A DNA stretch of 11,845 nucleotides from JAHFRG01 sp041495205 (lineage in GTDB: Bacteria; Pseudomonadota; Gammaproteobacteria; Burkholderiales; JAHFRG01): positions 1 to 11,845 of the forward strand of contig JBGQCF010000051.1 in assembly GCA_041495205.1 (NCBI GenBank), read 5' to 3'. Within the stretch, counting starts at the first letter, position 1. The number at the start of each line of letters is the position of its first letter. The notes under the pieces are model-generated. The model was not told the DNA's origin. It ran no database searches and saw nothing but the letters and a program-made list of their open reading frames with translations. A program made the position numbers and the translations under genes. Shown here piece by piece: positions 1 to 5,508 of this stretch.

Positions 1-1097
1 AGCAGGGCCAAAATTCGGTTCGCGGTTTCAGATTGTTCCGGCGTGCCGTCCTTGTTGAACACATTGACCTGGCTTGCCTCTCCCTCTCCTTGCACCACGA
101 TGCGATAGCGCTCATTCTTGGGAAGCTTTTTCTCGTCCGACTTCCAGAACGCCAGTTTATCGAGCCATCCCTTCTTATGATAATCGGTGGCTTCCGGATC
201 GGCGTAGCGCACGAAGTACAGTCCCTGCGAGCGGTCGCGGTCTTCAACGGTGAAGCCGACGCGGTCGAGCGCCAAGCCGACACGCCGCCAGGCGCGGTCA
301 AAGCTGTCGTTGAGAGACAGCATGCCGCTGCCGTCAGATCGCTTGCTCAGGCTGGCGCGGGCGGTCACCGGAGCCGCCGCTTCGGTTTTGGCTTTTGTTT
401 CCTCGCTGCCAAAGCGCACCATCAGCCGAGACAGCATTTCCGCTTCGAGCTCGGGCGCCGGCGGGCTCGGCTGCCAGATGGTGTGGTCCTTGTATTCGTT
501 TTCAAACACTTCGACCATGCCGCGGTGGCTGATATAAATTTCCGTGGTGTCAGGATCGTTTCCGCGCTCCAGGCGGGTGCGGAATTTGTCGCGCTGCGAA
601 GTCGAGGTGACCATGGTAATTACTTTGTTGAGCAAGCCGCGGATTCCCCCTTCGGGCACTCTTTCCCGATGCTCCACCCAATCGGTCTCCATCACGCCGG
701 CTTCAGGCATTTCCGTCTTGAGCAAATAACCGTTGTCCAGCCAGAATTGCCTGACCACCGGCCACACGACTTCCGGCTTTCCAGGAATCACCAGCCAGCG
801 CTGGCTGCCTTCGCGCTCAATGCGCAACCTGTCATCAAACACCGGCAGCACGTTCGATGTGCCGGCCCGTTGAGCCTTTCCTTTGCTGAAATCGGAGAAG
901 GTGGTGCCGCCCTGCGCCTGGCTTTCCGCATTGCGCTCGCTCTCGCCGGGTGAAGTAAGATCGGGCGGCACATCCAGCGGCGCTATTTCCTGCGCCGTCT
1001 TGTAAGCGTCTTTCTTGAAAAATGGAATTGAATCGCAACCGCCTGACGCAAGCGCGACAGCCAGCAGCACCACGACCTGCTTGGCAAAACTCCTCAT
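1..1097 (-). CDS. bamC: Outer membrane protein assembly factor BamC (3' end cut by window edge)
   Basis: My reading of the minus strand from ATG 1097 stays open for 365 codons to the window edge. BamC is the lipoprotein of the BAM complex that helps fold beta-barrel proteins into the outer membrane. The product has a basic then hydrophobic N-terminus (residues 1-20), a candidate lipidation Cys21, then the conserved PLDVPPDLTSP segment of the unstructured BamD-binding arm (about 40-50). Two helix-grip-like regions follow, near 95-215 and 240-360; the second contains LNDSFDRAWRRVGLALDR. BamC proteins are usually about 340-390 residues, so only a few residues are probably missing. The start lies 25 bases after the dapA stop, with purine-rich AAAGGCAAAGAGG upstream. 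The dapA-bamC (dapA-nlpB) order is classical and supports the call. One oddity is the lipobox S-G-G-C, which lacks the usual Leu or Val at -3. Identity rests on remembered family sequence and context. Confidence 0.9.
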   Translation of the reverse strand, partial: MRSFAKQVVVLLAVALASGGCDSIPFFKKDAYKTAQEIAPLDVPPDLTSPGESERNAESQAQGGTTFSDFSKGKAQRAGTSNVLPVFDDRLRIEREGSQRWLVIPGKPEVVWPVVRQFWLDNGYLLKTEMPEAGVMETDWVEHRERVPEGGIRGLLNKVITMVTSTSQRDKFRTRLERGNDPDTTEIYISHRGMVEVFENEYKDHTIWQPSPPAPELEAEMLSRLMVRFGSEETKAKTEAAAPVTARASLSKRSDGSGMLSLNDSFDRAWRRVGLALDRVGFTVEDRDRSQGLYFVRYADPEATDYHKKGWLDKLAFWKSDEKKLPKNERYRIVVQGEGEASQVNVFNKDGTPEQSETANRILAL

Positions 1098-1122
1098 ATC
1101 CTCTTTGCCTTTCTGACTCACT

Positions 1123-2001
1123 TTACACCTTGATTCCTGTCTGCCGCATGGCATTTCTGACCGTTTCATGATGGGCTTCAGAAAGCGGCGTCAAGGGAAG
1201 GCGTATGCCCGATGCAATCAATCCCATTTGCGCAACCGCCCATTTCACCGGAATCGGGTTGGCCTCGATAAACAAATTCTTGTGCAAATCAAACAGCTTG
1301 TTGTTGATGCTCCGCGCTGTTGAAAGATCGCCCTTGAACGCTGCAACGCACATTTCATGCATGAGTTTGGGGGCGACATTGGCGGTTACCGAAATCACCC
1401 CCTGCCCGCCAAACAGCATCAGCGCCAAAGCGCTTGCGTCGTTCCCGTCGTAAATTGCGAAATTCGGCGGCGCCTGACGCACCAGGTCGCTGCTGCGCTC
1501 TATGCTCCCGGTAGCGTCCTTGAGGCCGATGATATTAGGCACTTGCGCCAGCCTCAATGCGGTTTGATTCTGCAAATCGCAGGCGGTTCGGCCTGGAACG
1601 TTATAAAGGATTTGCGGGATGTCCACGCTTTCCGCAATCGTTTTAAAATGCAGGTATAAACCTTCCTGGGTCGGCTTGTTGTAATACGGCACTACCGAAA
1701 GCGAGTAATCCGCGCCTACGTTCTTGGCATAGCGGGCAAGCTCGATTGCTTCGGTGGTGGAATTGGCGCCGGTGCCGGCAATCACCGGAATGCGTTTTTT
1801 TACATGCTCAACCACGACACGGATAAGCTCGCAATGCTCTTCGACATCCACCGTCGGCGATTCACCGGTAGTGCCGACCACCACAATGCCGTCCGTGCCT
1901 TCGCGTATGTGCCAGTCCACCAAGGCGCGCAGCCTCGGAAAATCGAGGCTGCCGTCCTCCACCATCGGGGTGACAATCGCCACCAGACTGCCTCTGAGCA
2001 T
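1123..2001 (-). CDS. dapA: 4-hydroxy-tetrahydrodipicolinate synthase
   Basis: This cytoplasmic enzyme condenses pyruvate with aspartate semialdehyde, the first committed step to diaminopimelate (peptidoglycan) and lysine. The 292-residue product is full length and keeps the E. coli residue numbering. The GTTGES loop holds Thr44 and Thr45, Tyr107 lies in PYYNKP, Tyr133 in YNVPGRT with Arg138, and the Schiff-base lysine is Lys161 in GLKDATG. The N-terminus MLRGSLVAIVTPM matches the family start exactly, so ATG 2001 is well supported, although the preceding AAAGGG is only two bases from the ATG. It lies 38 bases after the methyltransferase stop and 25 bases before bamC, on the same strand, which suggests co-transcription. 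I saw no lysine riboswitch in the short leader. Confidence 0.97.
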   Translation of the reverse strand: MLRGSLVAIVTPMVEDGSLDFPRLRALVDWHIREGTDGIVVVGTTGESPTVDVEEHCELIRVVVEHVKKRIPVIAGTGANSTTEAIELARYAKNVGADYSLSVVPYYNKPTQEGLYLHFKTIAESVDIPQILYNVPGRTACDLQNQTALRLAQVPNIIGLKDATGSIERSSDLVRQAPPNFAIYDGNDASALALMLFGGQGVISVTANVAPKLMHEMCVAAFKGDLSTARSINNKLFDLHKNLFIEANPIPVKWAVAQMGLIASGIRLPLTPLSEAHHETVRNAMRQTGIKV

Positions 2002-2039
2002 TACCCTTTGCCTGTGTAATATAAAGGCGCTATTTTACA

Positions 2040-2597
2040 TTAAATCCCCGACGCTTCTGAAACGTTTTCGCGCCGGGCGCAGATGCGCTGCATGAGCGCC
2101 GGTTTGGGCTGCGAAACAAATACATCCTCGTAGGCAATCACTCGCAATTGACCTCGCACCACTTCCAGTAATTCCCCGGGTTTAAGCAGAAAATCCGGGT
2201 TGCTCGGCTTGCCATAGCGCTCGTTGCCCGCCGCAAAGGTTTCGTAAATCAGAACCCCCTCCTGCTGCAGGCCTTCCAGCAAACGGGGAAAAAGTGGACG
2301 GTGCAGATAATTACATACGATAATTCCGGCAAATTGCCGATGCGTGTAGGGCCATGGCCCGCCTTCCAGGTCGGCGAGCCTAACCGACACCCCCGGAATG
2401 CCGCGCAGACCTTGCACGAGCGACTCGTCCTGGTCCACCGCCTCAACAATATGGCCCAGGCCGGCGAGCAGCCGCGCGTGACGGCCGGTGCCGCAGGCCA
2501 GATCCAGCACCCGTCCGCGCGGTGCAATAAGATGGGCCCAACGGCGGACCCAGTCAGACGGGGCCTGTAGATCGCGGTGAGGCGTATCGGTAGTCAC
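2040..2597 (-). CDS. Class I SAM-dependent methyltransferase, substrate unknown
   Basis: The 185-residue protein carries the Rossmann-fold methyltransferase signature. Motif I is VLDLACGTGRHARLL (residues 30-44), with acidic Asp55 at the end of strand 2 (EAVDQDE) that should bind the SAM ribose. A motif II-like region is LADLEGGPWPY (near 74-84), and there is a late strand GVLIYETFAAGNERYG. It resembles the small TehB/UbiE-like methyltransferases often found just upstream of dapA in betaproteobacteria. The substrate cannot be inferred. The start is GTG at 2597. No ATG lies near the N-terminus and no good Shine-Dalgarno precedes it, so initiation may be weak or nearly leaderless. It heads the methyltransferase-dapA-bamC gene set. 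Confidence 0.85.
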   Translation of the reverse strand: MTTDTPHRDLQAPSDWVRRWAHLIAPRGRVLDLACGTGRHARLLAGLGHIVEAVDQDESLVQGLRGIPGVSVRLADLEGGPWPYTHRQFAGIIVCNYLHRPLFPRLLEGLQQEGVLIYETFAAGNERYGKPSNPDFLLKPGELLEVVRGQLRVIAYEDVFVSQPKPALMQRICARRENVSEASGI

Positions 2598-2670
2598 GGA
2601 TTAAAAAAATACGGGTTCTTCTACGAAGAGCGGGTTTTTTTACTATACTTGCTGAATGCATTGACCAAGA

Positions 2671-2679
2671 ATTATAACA
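2671..2679 (-). promoter_or_regulatory. Putative extended -10 promoter for methyltransferase-dapA-bamC
   Basis: The minus strand reads TGTTATAAT, a perfect TATAAT preceded by the TGn extended -10 motif. No convincing -35 box lies 16-18 bases further upstream, which is tolerated when the extended motif is present. Transcription would start near 2664, about 67 bases before the GTG of the methyltransferase. This is a motif match only. Confidence 0.4.
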
Positions 2680-2714
2680 AGCCCCCGCCGCAAATCGCGG
2701 CCAAGGGTCTTGTT
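2676..2714 (+). promoter_or_regulatory. Imperfect stem-loop in the leader of the PAS/GGDEF locus
   Basis: Three nested arm pairs are visible: AACAAG (2676-2681) with CTTGTT (2709-2714), CCC (2682-2684) with GGG (2705-2707), and GCCGC (2687-2691) with GCGGC (2697-2701) around the loop AAATC. The structure ends 12 bases before the GGAGG ribosome binding site at 2727-2731. It could be a leader hairpin that affects translation or RNA stability. It does not resemble a GEMM c-di-GMP riboswitch and has no T-tract, so it is not a typical terminator. It also overlaps the minus-strand extended -10 box. Confidence 0.35.
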
Positions 2715-2737
2715 TCACATGCTACCGGAGGTAAATC

Positions 2738-2968
2738 ATGCCCGGCAATTCGCGGCAAAGCGAAAAAATGCTGAGCAGCATTTTGCAGGCGATGCCTGTC
2801 CCCGTTCTGTTGGCCCGGCTGGCGGATGGCACGGTTCTTTATATCAATCCACTCGCGGCGGAACAGCTCAAGACTTCACCCGAAAAAACCCACCGCCAGT
2901 GCGCGCCGCAGGACGGGCGTACGATACAATTTATAGGCTGTCCGCCCAAGAAAAATCGTGGCCAATGA
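2738..2968 (+). pseudogene. Truncated PAS-domain fragment upstream of the diguanylate cyclase
   Basis: The 76-residue frame starts at ATG 2738 behind an excellent Shine-Dalgarno (GGAGG, six bases of spacing). Residues about 11-43 read like the start of a PAS domain, including LSSILQAMPVPVLLARLADG and VLYINPLAAEQL. The rest, from about residue 47, has no PAS character: the second half of the fold is missing, and the tail is basic and low in hydrophobic residues. The stop TGA (2966-2968) overlaps an ATG (2965-2967) that is in frame with the downstream cyclase, giving an ATGA junction. The likeliest reading is the remnant 5' end of a longer PAS-PAS-PAS-GGDEF gene damaged by a frameshift or internal deletion. 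Because the ribosome binding site is intact, a translated short peptide coupled to the cyclase is also possible. Confidence 0.55.
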
Positions 2969-3027
2969 AAAGGAAACCGGCGTATATTACGTCAAATTCC
3001 AGTAGCGGAAGAAAAAATAAAGGAACC

Positions 3028-4356
3028 ATGGCCAGTAAATTTCAGCGTGGTGCAACCGCGGAGAGCAGCGACGAGCTATTGCGCGGGCTTTTTGAGTCAG
3101 TCCCCGACGCTATAGTCGTGGTTGACGCGAGTGGACGAATCGTCCGGGTCAATGCCCACGTACACACCATGTTTGGCTATAGGCGCGAAGATATCGTCGG
3201 CAAGCCGGTGGAAATCCTGTTGCCGGAGCGTCATCGGGGCAAGCATGTAGGCTATCGCACAGGCTATGCCGCACAACCGCGTACCCGCTCTATGGGCGCG
3301 GGTCTGGAACTCTACGGGCGGCATCAGGACGGGCATGAATTCCCCTTGGATATCATGCTGAGCCCTATGCAAACGGCGGATGAAACTCTGACCATCGCAA
3401 TCATCCGGGATACCAGCGAACAAAAAAAATACGTGAAGGAGCTGCGCCTGGCAGCCAAGGTGCTGGAAAACACATCTGAAAGCATTGTGATTACCGACGC
3501 ACAGGGGATCATAGTTGATGTTAACCCCGCCTTTACTGCTTCAACCGGCTACAGCCGCGAGGAAGCCCTGGGTCAGACGACCCGCGAGCTGCTTCATTCT
3601 GATGAGCACGACGCCAAAACCTATGCAGGCCTGGGCAAAGCGATGCACGAAAATGGACAATGGCAGGGAGAGATCTGGAGCCGGCGCAAGAACAGCGAAT
3701 TTTATCCGGAGCGCCTGTCCATTAGCACCATCACCAACGAAAAGGGCGAAACCTCGCACTACTTGAGCATTTCCAGCGACATCAGCGAAAAAAAGGGAGA
3801 CGAGGCACGCCTGCGCTTTCTCGCCAATTACGACACGCTCACTTCATTGCCCAACCGCAACCTATTCAACCTGCACCTCAACGATGCGCTGGCCCAGGCG
3901 CAGCGCTATAAACGGTTGCTGGCCCTGCTCTTTATAGATCTCGATCGCTTCAAGCCGGTCAACGATGCTCTGGGGCATGATGCGGGGGACTCCTTGCTCA
4001 AGGAAGTGGCGAGCCGCCTGCGGACGCATTTGCGGCAAAGCGACACCGTGGCGCGCTTCGGCGGGGACGAATTCCTGGTTCTGATTCCGCAATATGCCGA
4101 AATTTCCGGAGTGGTGCGGGTCACGAAAAAAATACTCGGGGAGCTCGAGCGGCCATTTATGATCTGCGACAAGGAATGCCGTATTTCCGCGAGCATCGGC
4201 ATCAGCCTCCATCCCGAAGACGGCAGCGATGCCGCTACCCTGCTAAAAAAAGCCGACAGCGCCATGTATCGCGCCAAGGAAAAAGGCAAAAACACCTTCG
4301 AGTTCTTTTCAAAAATTAGTGAAACCCAGGCTTATCCAGCGTCCAGCCCGCAATAG
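3028..4356 (+). CDS. PAS-PAS-GGDEF diguanylate cyclase
   Basis: This protein is predicted to make cyclic di-GMP from two GTP in response to a PAS-sensed cue. Counted from ATG 3028 (442 residues), PAS 1 spans about 16-135 and contains the common MGAGLELYGRHQDG stretch. PAS 2 spans about 145-260, and the GGDEF domain about 265-430 begins DTLTSLPNRNLF. The active-site motif is intact (GGDEF, residues 345-349), metal-binding aspartates sit in LFIDLDRFKPVND, and an inhibitory I-site RQSD (336-339) lies five residues before it. No EAL domain, signal peptide or membrane segment is seen, so it should be cytoplasmic. The frame is open back to 2710, but the first ~100 codons look like non-coding sequence. 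ATG 3028 has AAAGGA three bases away. ATG 2965, overlapping the preceding stop, is an alternative start that would give 463 residues. The ligands of the PAS domains are unknown. Confidence 0.88.
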   Translation: MASKFQRGATAESSDELLRGLFESVPDAIVVVDASGRIVRVNAHVHTMFGYRREDIVGKPVEILLPERHRGKHVGYRTGYAAQPRTRSMGAGLELYGRHQDGHEFPLDIMLSPMQTADETLTIAIIRDTSEQKKYVKELRLAAKVLENTSESIVITDAQGIIVDVNPAFTASTGYSREEALGQTTRELLHSDEHDAKTYAGLGKAMHENGQWQGEIWSRRKNSEFYPERLSISTITNEKGETSHYLSISSDISEKKGDEARLRFLANYDTLTSLPNRNLFNLHLNDALAQAQRYKRLLALLFIDLDRFKPVNDALGHDAGDSLLKEVASRLRTHLRQSDTVARFGGDEFLVLIPQYAEISGVVRVTKKILGELERPFMICDKECRISASIGISLHPEDGSDAATLLKKADSAMYRAKEKGKNTFEFFSKISETQAYPASSPQ

Positions 4357-4372
4357 AATAATTGAATGCTAA

Positions 4373-4422
4373 AGGAACCTCTGATTAAGTCGCGCATGTG
4401 ATGGATTTAATCAGAGGCTCCT
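4373..4422. repeat. 50-base imperfect palindrome between convergent genes
   Basis: The left arm AGGAACCTCTGATTAA (4373-4388) and right arm TTAATCAGAGGCTCCT (4407-4422) are inverted copies with one mismatch in 16 bases, around an 18-base spacer. It begins 16 bases after the cyclase stop, and its right end overlaps the stop codon of the opposing dioxygenase gene. No T-tract follows on either strand, so it is not a canonical intrinsic terminator, though such a stem could still stop or protect both transcripts. The arms look like the terminal inverted repeats of an insertion sequence or MITE. CTAA occurs at 4369-4372 and 4421-4424 but does not form a clean target duplication. Confidence 0.6.
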
Positions 4423-5458
4423 AACGCTGAACAGGCAATTTCTGGTCGTTCCACTCCAGCATTCCGCCGCGAAGATTTGACACCTGCTCGAAACCCAGGC
4501 TGGTGAGTATCGCCGCCGCGGTGCTGCTGCGCACACCGGCGCGGCAAATGGCGATGACGTGCCTGTTCTTGCACGCCTCCAGTTCGCTTGCGCGGTCGGC
4601 GAGGTCTTTCAGCGGAATCAGCCTGCTCCCCGGTATGTGCCCCAGCTCGCCGCTGTATTCGTTGGGTTCGCGCACATCGAGAACCAGCGGCGGGGAATCG
4701 CTGTTGACCAGCGCCTGCACTTCGAGAGAGCTCAACTGCCGCACCTGGCTGAGCTCGGCTATGGTGGGAAAAGCAATGCGGTCGTCATCGAGCGCGGTTT
4801 GGTTGGGTTGCAGCACTTCCTGGATCTTGGTTGGCAAAGGCAAGCCGAGTTTTGCCATTAATTCCACGTACTCGGTTCTGGAGCGGTTGGCAATGCGCGG
4901 ATTCAAGCGCTTCTCTTCGCCGATGCTGGTCTGGGTGTTGCCGCGGTAGTCATGCGCGGGAAAGACCAGGGTGTCATCCGGCAAAGCAAACAGCTTGTTG
5001 GTGATGCTGTCGTACTGCGCCCCGGCATCGCCGCCGGCGAAATCGGTGCGCCCGGTGCCGCGTATCAGCAGCGTGTCGCCGGTGAAAACTTTTCCTTCGG
5101 CGTACAGGCTCATGCCATCAGGAGTGTGGCCGGGCGTTGCCAATACCCGCACCTGAATTTCCCCGCAGGCCAGGGTCTGCCCGTCCTGGACATGGATGTC
5201 CACATGCGGGGCGGGCGCGCGGCGGTGCATCACCACTTTGGCGCCGGTGAGCTCTTTCAGCTCAAACACCGCAGTGCGATGGTCGGCATGCGTGTGCGTG
5301 TCTATCACCAGTTCCAGTGAACAGCCGTAGTACGCCAGCGCGGCCAGGTAGCGGTCGGTCTTCTCCCGGATAGGGTCAATCAACAGCGCTTTGCGGGTCT
5401 TTTCACAGGCCAGCAAATAGGTTTTGCATTTGCCCTGATTGAGTTCGCGAAATAACAT
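4421..5458 (-). CDS. Persulfide dioxygenase-rhodanese fusion (ETHE1-like)
   Basis: The N-terminal metallo-beta-lactamase-fold part (about 1-240) matches ETHE1-type persulfide dioxygenases, which oxidise glutathione persulfide to sulfite and GSH using non-haem iron. THTHADH holds His55, His57, Asp59 and His60, TPGHTPDG holds His111, and FTGDTLLIRGTGRTDF holds Asp128 and Arg137. PAHDYRG follows. The expected iron ligands are His55, His111 and Asp128, with the same 56-residue spacing as His79 and His135 of ETHE1. The C-terminal rhodanese domain (about 250-345) has the active-site loop CRAGVR with Cys305, so it could transfer sulfur between persulfide, sulfite and thiosulfate. The architecture matches known dioxygenase-rhodanese fusions in Burkholderia relatives. 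The start ATG 5458 has GGGAA five bases upstream. It follows clpB by 50 bases but seems to have its own promoter. Cytoplasmic, with no signal peptide. The stop codon lies in the adjoining palindrome. Confidence 0.9.
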   Translation of the reverse strand: MLFRELNQGKCKTYLLACEKTRKALLIDPIREKTDRYLAALAYYGCSLELVIDTHTHADHRTAVFELKELTGAKVVMHRRAPAPHVDIHVQDGQTLACGEIQVRVLATPGHTPDGMSLYAEGKVFTGDTLLIRGTGRTDFAGGDAGAQYDSITNKLFALPDDTLVFPAHDYRGNTQTSIGEEKRLNPRIANRSRTEYVELMAKLGLPLPTKIQEVLQPNQTALDDDRIAFPTIAELSQVRQLSSLEVQALVNSDSPPLVLDVREPNEYSGELGHIPGSRLIPLKDLADRASELEACKNRHVIAICRAGVRSSTAAAILTSLGFEQVSNLRGGMLEWNDQKLPVQR

Positions 5459-5468
5459 GCGGTTCCCG

Positions 5469-5487
5469 ATGGAGATGCTCCATTATA
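5469..5487 (-). promoter_or_regulatory. Putative -10 box with overlapping palindromic operator for the dioxygenase gene
   Basis: On the minus strand a perfect TATAAT (5482-5487) lies 23 bases before the ATG at 5458. A perfect 15-base palindrome, ATGGAG-CAT-CTCCAT (5469-5483), overlaps the last two bases of the -10 and covers the expected transcription start. The -35 region is weak (GAACTG at 17-base spacing). A palindrome placed there is typical of a repressor site, but no regulator gene is present in the window. It could instead be a small RNA hairpin in the leader. Confidence 0.4.
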
Positions 5488-5508
5488 GGGTTTAACGCGG
5501 ATTGCAGT

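Noticed and set aside
33..953. A 306-codon open frame on the plus strand
   Set aside because: It is the antisense shadow of bamC, whose minus-strand product has clear family sequence.
2615..2640. TCTTC-TAC-GAAGA hairpin near a T7 run as a possible terminator
   Set aside because: The stem is only five base pairs and AT-rich, is separated from the T run by several bases, and lies at the start of genes, not after one.
2644..2649. TATACT as a plus-strand -10 box for the PAS/GGDEF locus
   Set aside because: No acceptable -35 box lies 16-18 bases upstream, so it is too weak to list as a promoter.
2661..2678. TTGACC followed by TATAAC as a plus-strand promoter
   Set aside because: The spacing is only six bases, far too short for a sigma-70 promoter.
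2710..3027. N-terminal extension of the diguanylate cyclase from TTG 2710 or ATG 2719
   Set aside because: About 100 residues without domain character that read through the PAS fragment in the wrong frame; the ribosome binding site at 2727-2731 serves ATG 2738 instead.
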